64,000 nucleotides of DNA from Phorcus lineatus (Eukaryota > Mollusca > Gastropoda > Trochida > Trochidae), in the NCBI GenBank assembly GCA_921293015.1, contig OV121097.1, positions 14,004,924 to 14,068,923 on the forward strand, given 5' to 3'. Made by a program: the position numbers and the translations under genes. This document shows, one piece after another, positions 1-11,771 of this stretch. The notes below the pieces were generated by a model. It was not told the origin of the DNA, did no database searches, and saw only the letters and a program-made list of their open reading frames with translations. Positions within the stretch are counted from its first letter, which is position 1. Each line of letters opens with the position of its first letter.

Positions 1-165
1 TAACTTGGACTCGCGACTGGCGATAGTTGAGCTTTGAGTAGGAAGATGCAACATACCCCGCCAAATTATTTGTCATTATAGCTCCCAACATTTTCATACA
101 TGGACCATAACTCTGTAATATATTATTGCATACATCTAACCCACGAACTCCATCAAGGTATTATT

Positions 166-211
166 GTATCATCCCAACTTGGGATCGCGTCCCATCTTAA
201 GATGGGACGGC
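166..211 (+). repeat. Left TIR of the 6.1 kb element
   Basis: It begins GTATCATCCCAACTTGGGAT. It contains two nested palindromes: ATCCCAACTTGGGAT, and a perfect 22 bp palindrome at about 188-210 centred on TTAA. The reverse complement of 6211-6256 matches with one gap and a few mismatches. Confidence 0.65.
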
Positions 212-1036
212 GAATACTTTAACATGTTCATAATATTCTTATTCTAATGTTGAATTTAGTAATAACATGATAACATGTATCATTTAGATAAGACCCTCGA
301 AAGATATTTTGATTTTATGTTGATTTTCATCACTTATTGGCTATATCTATCTCTCATCGCATACGAGTCTTTCATCATAGTACAATGCGATTTCAAAAGT
401 AATTCTTATACAAAATTTTATAAATTTTTTCATTGTATTCTTAAAAATGTTTGATTGTGACAGCATGTTAAGCAAATAAAAAAGAAAGAAATATACACTC
501 AAAACCCACTCTTAGTGAATACCATGAATGCTAATGCCTTCTAATCAGTTCAAATTTTTACACATAAACCGTTCCGTTAAGCATGATTTCAATGTACTCA
601 TTGTGTTTGATAGTCGAATCTAAGACTTTATGTTTCTAAAACATAATTTACTAACACTAACCTATAAGTGATGGTCCGTCAATGCTTATAAGATATCCAG
701 TGAATAAATCCAGTTATGCCTCCCCATATTTCCGATCGAACATGATCTGATCAGTGTCGTGGTGCAAATGGCAAACATACCTGCTTGTTAGTTCAGAGAA
801 GGGTGTGGGGTGGGTGGAGGGGGGGAGAGGGGTCCGAAAGAAGGTATTTTGGTAAACATCCGGTTCGGTTATGACACTAATACCTGTGTGTCACCTTCCA
901 ATTAGTGACAAGAATGGGTACCAATTGTACATGAGCATGTTTGTAACACTAAGGTACACGCCGAGCGTTTGATGTTTTAGTCAATGATTTTCATTCTTAT
1001 TTATCAAGGCATTGGCACCTATCGGCAATATCACTG

Positions 1037-2327
1037 GCATCATTCCCCTAGCCCCCGTTCCTCTAGCCCCCTGTTGTTACAAGCCACTAGTTAGTACCGC
1101 TAGCCCCTCGACTGGCTGTTCCATTCACTGTGTTCTCTCCCCTCAGTCGGATTAGCTGATACTGTTAATTAACCAGCAGCTGAAGAGTTCATTAGCTGAG
1201 ATAACGATGCGAGTGTCTTTGGTGATTGTCTTTGGATTACCTGATGTTGTTTTTACTGTTACTTTACTGAGTAGAGTCGAGGTGATTGTCTTTGGTGTTC
1301 AATCAATCTTTATTTCATAATAACCACTCACCGTGGTACATGAAAAATTACACATAACATATATGACATATATCGTCCCCAACAGTTTGTTGATTACAAG
1401 TCAAGTCAAGAGAGTTTATTAGGTTAAAAACCAATACAAATTAAATTCATTATTTTCTTTGCACATGGCGGGGTACATATCCTTACAATGATAACATAGT
1501 AAATAGTACACAATAAATGCCCAAGAGCGTTGGTAAAGGTATTCAAATCACACAAAGTTGGCTTTGTTTCTTTCGTTTAAGATATAATAGATACATTTTG
1601 CGGCGTTAAACGTTTCAATATTGTTTTCACATTTTAACATATCAATAAATTTAAACATGCTTACATTTTCTAATAGATTGTTAGTGAGATAGTGTTTACT
1701 TAAATGGTGATACTTTGGACAGATCAAGAGCACGTGGTACTCATAAGAAAATTATATATCACAACGGAATTTTATTATGGTTGATATTGGTAGCTATATT
1801 AAACCAGAATGAAATAATTTGTTTTTTTGATATATATTGCTGTAGGTAATCTTCCGGTCTCCCCGTACAGCATGTAGGATGGTGTGCTCTTCGGTAGTTT
1901 AAGAATTGATTTCATAAATAGTCTATGGACGTTTTCTAAAATGTTTAAATTTGAGAAACCCCAAACCTCACATCCATAGAGCAGAATTGGTAGTTTGTTT
2001 TATACGATAGGAAGTCGCATCTGAGTAGACCTTGAGTAGGAAAGAGTTGTTTAGTGGATATCAAGTTTTACATATACCAAAATGACCATGTTACTCAAAG
2101 TTCAACGTGAATCAGTATTTGTTGTTTTGTTAAACGGTTTCAGTTCTGACACCGTAGCTAATGAACCTAACTACCAATAGCCTATCAACATGTACAGCAA
2201 TGGTAACCTATCCAGTTACAGGGGAGTGAACACAGTGAATGGAACAGCCAGTCGAGGGGCTAGAGGAACTAATTAGTGGCTTGTAACAACAGGGGGCTAG
2301 AGGAACGGGGGCTAGAGGGGTGGAGTC
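1037..2327. mobile_element. Nested long-TIR element (copy A) carrying LINE sequence
   Basis: The left arm (1037-1142) and right arm (2221-2327) are inverted repeats of about 107 bp, rich in CTAGCCCC motifs and ending near ACAGTGAATGGAACAGCC (right) and its complement (left). The 9 bp ATATCACTG flanks both ends (1028-1036 and 2328-2336). Copy C carries one near-identical copy of this target (AATATCTCTGATAGG) and no insert, so it is an empty site. Long TIRs and a 9 bp duplication are typical of Mutator-like elements. No transposase lies inside; the interior is mostly an antisense LINE 3' end. Confidence 0.75.
1303..2050 (-). pseudogene. LINE 3' end (RT C-terminus and tail), antisense
   Basis: Translated on the minus strand, 2000-1550 gives the tail of a jockey/CR1-type reverse transcriptase, with LPILLYGCEVWGF and then a STPSCMLYGETGRLP-like stretch, ending at the stop near 1548. 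At 1303-1345 the minus strand reads AATAAAGATTGATTGA, the same LINE terminus seen at 21070-21125, 46470-46530 and 52025-52090. The segment is truncated at its 5' side and carries stops, so it cannot be functional. It lies inside the nested TIR element; copy B keeps only the part from about 1891 upward. Confidence 0.7.
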
Positions 2328-3999
2328 ATATCACTGATAGGCAGCAGACGTGATCAAATGTTTATGTTTATTGTTATTGTATTGTTATTCGATGAAAGTT
2401 TTTTGGCCAAACTGAATATATTCAAAATATTTTTTTCATAAACAGAACGATGATCATGTAAAGTAACCAAAATGAAATCTAACATCATTAGAAATACAAA
2501 ATTTCAACTCATTTCTTATTAATACTACAAGAAGATTATAAACGGAGTTTGTTGACTTTGAGTTCATTAATAAACTTTGTTTACCTTCACAAGATTTTTT
2601 AACACAAACCAGGGTACAGAGTTGAGTAAAAAAAAATTTTTTCTACTTAACCTGAGGTAACATTTTGATCAGTATGTAAAGGTTGTTTTTATATGTACAA
2701 GCGTCTATCTAGGCTTGTTAGAAGCGTTGAATTGAGAGAATTGTTCTGTGTTGTTACCGCTAATAAGTTAATCAACTGATCAACTAAGTCAAAGAAGATG
2801 AGTAGGTAAGATGGAAGAATTACATTTCAGTGTAATATTGTTGTTTTACAGCTGAAAGTTTACTTAACTAATCGTTTTGTTATCTTAAATATGCTACTTA
2901 ACATGTCCCCCCCGAAAAAAGGCATTAGGTTTCTAAATACACATCAACGAAGTTTTATTGATATTCTAACAATTATCGAGTTATTTTGTGCTGACATACA
3001 TGTTCTAATATGTTATCTCCAGAGGACTAAATTATTCATGTTGTTATTGCTTATTCAAATTTGATAGTGAAACTGTCATTTCTTATACAAATTTGATAGT
3101 GAAACTGTCATTGCTTATTGTAAAATATTATCATATTTCATTGTATGATAATATGCAATATGTGTAATCATATAATGGTTAGTAAGTATAATACTATGAT
3201 TTAAACAGTATTTCATTTCCATAAAACATGTGCTACACAAAATTCAGAATATATAATTATACAAAAAGTAAAAAGGATGAACAAATGCCTATATACATTC
3301 TTTTCCTGAAACAAACATAAAATGATTAAGATATCAAGTACATTGATGGAAATATACATTTGCAATTATTCTTACTAAACTCAAATTCATATTAAGCTTT
3401 GGTACAAATTTTAGGAAAGAGCTTTAAAAATCGTTTGATATCATTTATGAAATGATAAACAGATATTATTAGGAATTCGTCAACACTCTGTGACAAAGAT
3501 TTGTCGGCGTTAAGATAGATTTAGTATATTGATATGATTTACTAGGGAATATTCAAGCCCTAAGTTGGCACTTTTGGAAAATATCTAAAATGTTGGTGAA
3601 CCAGACTTTGGTAATAGGAACTTTTAAATTCCAAGTCGCCAAGTAGATAAACAAGATAATAATTTGTTAAAACAACATGGGCTTATGGTGTCTCCATATG
3701 TTGTTTTAGCCTAACACTACCTACGGGGGGCAAATTGGTCGGCTCCCAACACGCCGACGCTTCATTTCGCAGACATCTCAACGGTTCAGTAAACAAGTTA
3801 ATTAGCTCCTGTGACCCCTAATAGAATAGTGGAATAGACGCAATATATATATTTATTCGATAACAACATGAGTGGTATAGATATAATTATTTTATTTTAT
3901 TAACAACTTTGGCGTTGTTAGCACTAGTCTTTTGCTCTTCTAGTTGATGACATCGATATATTTGTTTGATAATTAGTTAGCACTAGTTAGCACTAATTT

Positions 4000-4147
4000 T
4001 TAGAATCTCAAGTTCAGAGTGTATCCCAGCTTCACCAAGTGGGAGACGGCATCAAGAAACTCGAGCGGTGTCTTCTCTCCGTTGCGTAGGGCTTCCTTCA
4101 GTCTTGCGATTCTGTTGTCAATGTCTCTGTATACTCTCTTCCGGCTT

Positions 4148-4178
<31 letters not shown>

Positions 4179-5118
4179 CTCCTCTGTCTGCCATCTCAAT
4201 CCTCCTGATGACCTCGACAAACCTGAAGATGTTTGGGTGGCGATGTGGAAGGGTTCTGTTGAGCCTGTTGTGGAAACCTTCCAAGTTGTTGTTGGTCCTT
4301 GGTCCCTGGTTGTCATGGTGGTTCAACAGCGATCGAGGGAAGCGAGCGTCGTAGGCTACCCATGTCGCTGTGATGTAATCTTTGAAGTCCTCGATGCGGT
4401 TGGTGGCTGGGGCGGCGTCCATAACATCTATCCATGTATCTTGAACTTCGTCCTGGGGAAGCAAGGCAAGGGCAGCTGCTCTCCTGACGAACTGCGTTAC
4501 AGCTGGCAGGAGGACAAACACCAAGGGATAAGACACAGAGTTCGAACGACAATGAATGATGTATACCTGATCCCAGAGATCAGGACACGCAGTAAAAGTT
4601 CCATCCATGTAGATGACGTCAGCGTTCTGCAAGGCCTGGAGCTGTTCCGTAGTAGAGAACACTAGAATCTTGTCTTCGTCACCATCAGAGAGAAGTAGGA
4701 ACCGCCGGCCATCACTCGTCTCTGTCCACTTGTCTTCCAAGTTGACATCGCTGCGGCTTGCAGGTAACGCTGGAATTGTCTTGCGACGATGTCTGTAGAG
4801 AACGCTGCTGACACTGGAGTAGGATGGGAAGATGGGGTGGTTCTCGTCGTCCTCGGCCGCTAGCTGCTCTTCGTACAGGGTCTGCATCGGCGTTGTCTCC
4901 TCACGGGCGTGGTTGTGCTCTGTCTGTGTCCTGATGAAGTCGCCGACTGTTGAGCATCTTCCTGTACAGGTCTTGGTGATGCATCTCCAGTGTGTGCAGG
5001 TCTGTCTGATCTTGTTCCGAGTGTTGACATATCCATCTAGAATGATCTGAGGGGCTCCTTTCTGCGACACAAGATACTCAACTCTCCGTAGTGCAGCCAT
5101 AGTGATGGTGATGACCAT
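4000..5118 (-). CDS. FLYWCH zinc finger / truncated MULE transposase (372 aa)
   Basis: The N-terminus has a FLYWCH-type zinc finger: W44, C46, C51, C55 and H68-N-H70. A MULE transposase start follows, MDGTF (residues 171-175, D172 likely the first catalytic acid), then YPLVFVLLP. In full-length relatives a long core with the second acidic residue and a CxxH motif follows; here residue 205 is joined directly to the C-terminal part (VTQFVRRAAALALLP, then the NNNLEGFHNRLNR region). The deletion junction is near base 4504 and keeps the frame. The protein could still bind DNA but should not be catalytic. A 28-base G run at 4148-4175 encodes nine prolines, against two in copy B. The start at 5118 is the first ATG; M7 is also possible. 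Stop TAA is at 4000-4002. Confidence 0.75.
4148..4175. repeat. G28 homopolymer coding polyproline in the transposase
   Basis: There are 28 consecutive G on the plus strand here and only 7 at the equivalent place in copy B (63747-63753). The 21-base difference is exactly seven codons, so the minus-strand ORF stays open. Confidence 0.9.
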
Positions 5119-6210
5119 GTTCTGTTTACCATTTTATATACCTTGTGGGTTTTCAAACCTTTTGATAATCAATTAAAATCCGACAATAAATGAATGTAAA
5201 CGCAGTGCTAAGGAGAGAAGACAGATTATCACAAAGTTTTATATAAACACAACTTAATGTCATTGTGGACCAATATACTCTAATCCGACAATAACTGAAT
5301 GTAAACTCAATGTCATGTAATTTCATTAAATTTTGTACAAACATAATCTACCATGGTTATTGTTTCATAATTTGCTCGTTAAAGATTGAGCTTTGTTATA
5401 ATCACATATGTCCAAACTTTTCAAAAATGAACCTGACCCAGGCTTCATCTACTCTAGTGGACCATTCTATTATGTCTGTGGGGTTGATGTTAATTGAGCC
5501 CTCATTAATTGTCGGCGAATTACTGCGTCAGCAATGAGTGTCTGGATCTTGTGACACAACCGGCAAATTGGTGCCCAATCATTCGTCCTCTGTCATGCCA
5601 AGCTGTCACATTAACACATTCAGTGTATTCAGTGCTGGATTGTAACGATGGAGAGTACATTAATTATAGAAGGTTTTTGGATGGATTATTCATTTCTTTG
5701 TATCAGGTACGTTTTTAAAAAATATATATTCTTAAAAAAGCAATTTATCACTAGTGTTGTTAAACTTGGATCTGTATTAGAATAACTTCATATCTTTGTT
5801 TGTTAAAAGTTTATACCACCTTTTTTGAAAGAAACAAATATGTCTCTGTGAAATGTGGAGCCGCTTGGTTTCTCTCTGTTTACAGCTGTTCGATCTACGC
5901 ATGTGCTGAAAACTATTATCTAAATATAAATCTATATATTGATCTGATTTTGTTATGTGGCTTAACCAATGTGATTCAATCAGTTATTAAATGGGACTTT
6001 GAATAATTGTTTGAGTAGTGTTGAATCGTTCGTACTCGATAACAGATGAAACCGAGTCTGAAAGTGAAGTAAATGAACATCAAATCAAATTTTCTTCGTA
6101 GATGTGAAAAGAATAGAACAAAATTATCTAAAAACATGTTTGACTGACACAATTCATTATAAAATATGAATATTATTAACATGTTTTAGTATCACCCGAC
6201 CCATCTCAAG
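5119..6210. other. Non-coding right part of the 6.1 kb element
   Basis: AT-rich, with no recognisable domain in the short ORFs. A direct repeat of about 22 bp (CCGACAATAAMTGAATGTAA) occurs near 5181 and 5285. This is probably the upstream region of the transposase, since transcription would run leftward. Confidence 0.5.
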
Positions 6211-6256
6211 ATGCGTCCCATCTTAAGATCGGGCGGATCCGCAGTTGGGATGATAC
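6211..6256 (-). repeat. Right TIR of the 6.1 kb element
   Basis: Read on the minus strand it starts GTATCATCCCAACTGCGGAT and then ATCTTAAGATGGGACG, mirroring the left end. A further partial copy of the subterminal motif (CCATCTCAAGATG) lies just inside, around 6200. Confidence 0.6.
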
Positions 6257-6262
6257 ATTATT

Positions 6263-7200
6263 ACCCAAAAAACATACAGCAAATTTGGGTATCCTATTCT
6301 AAAAAGTTTCCAAGAAAAGTCCTTTTGAAGACACTGTCAAACCGAACACAGAATAAGGTAAAAAACTCCGATTCTTCTTTTCAAAATCCATCAAGTTATT
6401 GATAACCTGAAGACAGACACCAATTTTGAGTATTCTATCTTAAATAGTTTCTGAGAAAAATGTCTCCTGTGTAGATACCCTCGAAACGATTCCAAAAACA
6501 CGGAACAAGCGAAATAACTTCCTATAGATTTATAGCGCGGTTCTTATTTTCCAACTTATCAAGGTATTGATACCATCGTAATAGGAGTTTTCAAGTACAG
6601 ACATTCCTTTTTATGACTGCGACCTCACGGGTGGGGAGTGTACTGTGTTATTCACGCAACGCAATTCGGTATAGGTTCTTGTTTTAGTATTATTTCGTGT
6701 TTTTACAAAACAAATAACGCGAACGTGAAACATTCGCCACAACGTAACTGTGAGACAGCTTTCTATGTTACACCGGGTCGGGAAATAGGTTACCCGGCAC
6801 ACATGGTGAGTTTTAGCGTCTAATTTCAACCATGTATGGCAAACAGACTGAATGTGATCGCTTTTTATAATACTCCACTGAACAGGTAATGTAATTCCAT
6901 CTGTTATTTATTCACGTGATAACATAAGATAGTTGTAATTACTGATGACATGTGTCTTCTGTCAATTCATAATTAATATGTGTTGTGAATGAATCAATAA
7001 TCGGAGACAGAATATATACATACTGGTAACCTGTTCTTATTAAATACTTTCCGCAAATATGATGTTGGAATGTTTTTCAATTTAAATTGAAGGTTCTTTG
7101 TTGACTTGACTAAATACTTAACACATCATCTATTCATAATTAAAATATGTTACGAATGAAAAGGTAGAGGTAGAATATATATATAGCTAACTTGTTTTGA
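6263..7200. other. No gene recognised
   Basis: AT-rich sequence with only short, domain-free ORFs. Confidence 0.5.
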
Positions 7201-7460
7201 TTAAAATACACGCAGTTATTAGTATTATTCGAATATAAATTGAAGGTTCTTTGTTCACTTAACTAAATATATTACATCCCTATATGTTTGACTCAAGGTA
7301 AGTGCGCAAATTTCAATGTTGGAAAGTTATTGATTAAAATACAAGCAGGGATGTTATTCGAATATAAATTGAAGGTTCTTTGTTCACTTAACTAAATATA
7401 TTACATCCCTATATGTTTGACTCAAGGTAAGTGCGCAAATTTCAATGTTGGAAAGTTATT
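7201..7460. repeat. 129 bp tandem duplication
   Basis: The segment starting CGAATATAAATTGAAGG at 7230 recurs at 7359 almost unchanged through TTCAATGTTGGAAAG. A weaker third relative starts near 7081. Confidence 0.85.
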
Positions 7461-7670
7461 CAAATTTAATTTGATATCTAAATACTTCATATTCCTGTCT
7501 GCTTGGGTCCACATACATATATACAGCTAATTACCCGAATACCTGAAACGAGCCCTAAAATTCTTAATTACCTATCCGCGTGAGTCATGGTATGCACCCG
7601 AATATAGAACCCTAAAATCTTGACAATTCTAGGCCTCACCTCTATTGTTCCACTCTGGGGTGTCTTTGTC

Positions 7671-8205
7671 ATGGAATGGAATGCTTCTATTATAGAATGG
7701 AATGCTTCTATTATAGAATGGAATGCTTCTGTTATAGAATGGAATGCTTCTGTTATAGAATGGAATGCTTCTGTTATAGAATGGAATGCTTCTGTTATAG
7801 AATGGAAACTTTTATTATAGAATGGAATGCTTCTGTTATAGAATGGAATGCTTTTGTTATAGAATGGAATGCTTCTGTTATAGAATGGGATGCTTCTGTT
7901 ATAGAATGGGATGCTTCTGTTATAGAATGGAATGCTTCTGTTATAGAATGGAATGCTTTTATTATAGAATGGAATGCTTCTGTTATAGAATGGACTGCTT
8001 TTGTTAAAGAATGGAATGCTTCTGTTATAGAATGGAATGCTTCTGTTATAGAATGGAATGCTTCTGTTATAGAATGGAATGCTTTTGTTATAGAATGGAA
8101 TGCTTCTGTTATAGAATGGAATGCTTTTGTTATAGAATGGAATGCTTCTGTTATAGAATGGAATGCTTCTGTTATAGAATGGAATGCTTATAGAATGAAA
8201 AGTCT
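7671..8205. repeat. 21 bp satellite array (~25 units)
   Basis: The unit is TATAGAATGGAATGCTTCTGT with a few point variants (CTTTTATTA, GGGATG). Because 21 is a multiple of three, two plus frames stay open as EWNASVI or ECFCYRM heptads, while the third has TAG in every unit. One shortened unit near 7801-7820 shifts the register. The array degenerates at 8190-8225 into (TA)n. Confidence 0.95.
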
Positions 8206-8228
8206 TTGCTATAAAACGGAATGTCTTT

Positions 8229-8245
8229 ATATATATATATGAATG

Positions 8246-8303
<58 letters not shown>
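8229..8303. repeat. (TA)n microsatellite
   Basis: Nearly pure TA dinucleotide, interrupted once by GAATGAATTA. It separates the 21 bp satellite from copy C of the TIR element. Confidence 0.95.
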
Positions 8304-8304
<1 letters not shown>

Positions 8305-10933
8305 CAATCCCAACTTGGGATGTTTATAATATCCTTATTCTAATGTTGAATTTAGTAATAACATGATAACATGTATCATTTAGATAAGCGCTTCAAGGAC
8401 ATCGAAAGATATTTTGATTTTATGTTGATTTTCATGACTTATTGGCTATATATATCTCTCATCGCCAGTCTTTCATCATAGCCCAATACGATTTCAAAAG
8501 TAATTCTTAAACAAAGTCTTATTATTTTATCATTTCATTATATTCTTAAATATTTTTAATTATGAAAGCATGTTAAGCAAATAAAAAAAGAATTTATATT
8601 CAATATAATTCACAAACACTAACCTATAAGTGGTGTTCCGTCAATGCTTAGAAGGTGTCCAGTAAATAAATCCAGTTATGTCTCCTCATATTATCCGATC
8701 GAACCTGATCTGATCAGTGTCGTGATGCAAATGGCAAACATACCTGCTTGGTAGTTCAGAGATGGGTGTGGGTTGGGTGGAGGGGGGGGGGGATGTCCGA
8801 AAGAAGGGATTTTGGTAAACATCCGGTTCGGTTATGACACTAATACCTGTGTGTCACCTTCCAACTAGTGACAAGAATGGGTACCAATTGTACATGAGCA
8901 TGCTTGTAACACTACAAAGGTACACGCCGAGCGTTTGTTGTTTTAGTCAATGACCATTATTCATTTTTATCAAGGCATTTGCCCCTATCGGCAATATCTC
9001 TGATAGGTGGAAGCAGACGTGATCAAACCCTAACCAAAAACAACAACAAATGTTATGTATAGTGTTATTGTATTGATATTCGATGAAAGTTGTTTTGCCA
9101 CACTAAATATATTCAAAATATTTTTTTCATTAACAGAACGATTATCATGTCAAGTAACCAAAATGAAATCTAACATCATCCATTGATTAATTATGGGGAA
9201 ATAGCACGCACGCACGCAAAAAATTGATAACTTAGTTTCCAAGATTTGCATAAGAACATTTTGGTTTAAACATATTCTTTTCATTTCTGTAAAAGGAAAT
9301 TAGATTTGGAGGCAAGCTGGAAGCTTATATTAATGCCGCTTCAATAAAAATTATATTTTGAAACCATCCAACATACAACACAAAGTCAAACAAATACGAT
9401 GTACAGTTGCAGCACAATACGTTAAGATATTCAATATTGCAAAGGTGATTTCTTTATGCTAATTTAGAAATGCAAATTTCAACTCATTTCTTATCAATAC
9501 TACAAGAAGATTATAAACGGAGTTTGTTCACTGAAAAACTTTGTTTACCTTCACTAGATTTTTTGACACAAACCCTTGTTGAGAAAAAATATTCTACTGT
9601 TTTCTACATAGCCCGAGGTAACATATGATTTTGATCAGTATTAAAAGGTTGCTTTTTTATATGTACAAGCGTCTATCTAGGCTTGTTAGAAGCGTTGAAT
9701 TGAGAGAATTGTTGTGTGTTCTTACTACTAATACGTTAATCAACTGATCCGTACATAAGTCAAATAAGATGAGTAGGTGAGGGGGAAGAATTACATTTCA
9801 GTGTAATATTGTTATTTTACAGCTGAAAGTTTACTTAACTAATCGTTTTGTTATCTTTATATATGCTACTCAACATGTCCCCCCGAAAAAAGGCATTAGG
9901 TTTGTAAATACACATCAATGAAGTTTTATTGATATTCTAAGACTTATCGAGTTATTTTGTGCTGACATACATCTACTAGCGTAATATCCTCAGAGGACTA
10001 AGTGATTCATATTGTTGTTTTTTTTTTTTTATTATTCCATTTCATATCATACATTTTACATGAAAAGGCAATGTACATATCATTGAGCTTTTTTAGCTCT
10101 TACTGAATCAGGAGTACAAAAAAAACTTCATGTTCATCACAGAAAATGTTTTGATAATGTTGATACATATAATTGTATTGTGATTCATATTGTTATTGCT
10201 TATACAAATCTGATATAGAAACTGTCATTTCTTATACAAATTTGATATTGAAACTGTCATTGCTTATTGTAAAATATTGTATTTCATTGTATGAAATATG
10301 CAATATGTGTAATCATATAATGGTTAGTAAGTATATTTCTATGATTTAAACGGTATTTTATTTCAATAAAACATGTGTTACACGAAATTCAGAATTTATA
10401 TACAAAAAGAAAAAAGGATTAGCAAACAGGCAGCAAATGCTTATATAAATTCTTTTCATGAACCAAACATAAAACTATTTAGATATCAAGTACATTGGTG
10501 GAAATATACATTTGCAATTATTCTTACTAAACTCAAATTTATATTATGCTTTGTCTACCTTACATTTTTTGTACAAATTTTAGGAAAGAGCTTAAAAAAA
10601 TCGATTGGTATCGTTAATGAAATGATAAATATATATTATTAGGAAATCGTTAACACTCTGTGACAAAGATTTGTCGCCGTTAAGATAGATTTTAGTATAT
10701 TGTTATGAGTTACGAGGGAATATTCAAACCCAAAGGTTGGCACTATTTGAAAATATCTAAAATGTTGGGGAACCAGACTTCGATAATAGGAACTTTTAAT
10801 TATTTTTACATTTGATATAATCAACAAAGTCGCCAAGTAGATAAACAAGATAGTACTTTGTTAAAACAACATGGGGTTTTGGTGTCTCCATATATTGTTT
10901 TAGCCTAACAGTTCCTACGGTGGGCAAACTGGT
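8304..10933. mobile_element. Diverged, right-truncated copy (C) of the 6.1 kb element
   Basis: Homology to 170-3750 starts at the terminal ATCCCAACTTGGGAT and ends near GGGCAAACTGGT (about 10933), before the transposase. The segment corresponding to about 181-225 of copy A is missing. The nested long-TIR element is absent and its target is intact near 8994-9014. Copy C has two extra stretches against A and B: about 280 bp at 9183-9465 and about 170 bp at 10015-10185. With no transposase it can only be a relic or non-autonomous. Confidence 0.8.
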
Positions 10934-11771
10934 GTCCAATCTGAAGTGTCGGTTTGTACATATGGTGTAAAATTTGTTTAATGTCATGTCTACCAATACT
11001 AAAATAACAGTGTATAGACTGATTTAGAAATCATATAGTTTCGATATGATGAAAAACAAAAAAGTATACCACAAATCTATGAAAACTTGACTCTGACAAA
11101 AACATTTTCATACTCAGCCTGAAGTGAATTGATTATTTTTCAATTAATGCAATCTCTTACCTATTAAGATATTTCCTATCCGTTATTAGTACAATCATCC
11201 TCAGTTCAGTGATTCGCGCAGTAACTATCCATGGACATAACACCTAAAAGCAACGCAGGGCAGGCACGTGAATGTGCGATATGCACGGACGTACTACCGA
11301 TGTGACACTTTGTGCTACCTGTGTAATTTTCTTCAAGATGAGAAAGCTTTTTCTTATAGCTGAACTTCTTTCTGCCTGGTTTAAATTGCACAACCTTTTG
11401 TTTAAATTGTTTCTCCCGTGGGGTTTATTGCCTTTGCGTGAAGACCACGTATGTTGGAAGACTTTTCACTTCCAATGAGCTTTAGAGCTCCCTTCTTTCT
11501 TTTAATATTTTATGTTTCTGTTTTGTTCGAAGCATCTCTTAAGGTAGGATGCTTCTATCGGTACAAACTGTTTTTCTTTTTTTATTTGACCACAGAAATG
11601 TTTCATTTACTCATCTCATGTACCATGTGCGGAAGTTCTTTACTTCTAAACAACAGGCTTTGACATCTGTGGTTAGTTTTCACACCAAATATAAATGCCA
11701 CTATAATCTTGATGTAATTAGACGATCATTAGTGCGAAAATCGCTATATCTAAAGATTTCGAAAACGAAAG
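10934..11771. other. No gene recognised; possible LINE 5' region
   Basis: Short overlapping ORFs on both strands show no domain. The stretch immediately precedes the LINE endonuclease ORF and could be its 5' UTR, but I see no feature that proves it. Confidence 0.4.

Larger units (their letters stand above)
1..4422 (+). repeat. Duplicated block, copy A
   Basis: Bases 1-4422 match 59634-64000 almost base for base, with scattered single substitutions and a few small indels. The match begins at the first base of the window, so copy A probably extends further left. The shared block covers about 165 bp of flank, the left part of the TIR element, the nested TIR element and the 3' half of the transposase ORF. 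Since flank outside the transposon is shared too, this looks like segmental duplication and not two independent insertions. Confidence 0.9.
166..6256 (-). mobile_element. ~6.1 kb TIR element with FLYWCH/MULE transposase, copy A
   Basis: The two ends are imperfect inverted repeats of about 45 bp (166-211 and 6211-6256), both starting GTATCATCCCAACT inward and both containing the palindrome ATCTTAAGAT followed by GGGACG. ATTATT lies immediately outside each end (160-165 and 6257-6262), a possible 6 bp target duplication, though this is AT-rich and short for a MULE. The only recognisable gene is the minus-strand transposase at 4000-5118; a nested TIR element sits at 1037-2327. Copy C (8304-10933) starts at the same left terminus, which supports that boundary. 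Confidence 0.65.

Noticed and set aside
4019..5050. Plus-strand and second minus-strand ORFs over the transposase
   Set aside because: Antisense or out-of-frame shadows of the FLYWCH/MULE ORF, which has clear domain motifs.
7676..8242. 188-codon ORF across the 21 bp satellite
   Set aside because: Pure consequence of a repeat unit divisible by three; other frames are equally open and the register changes at a shortened unit.
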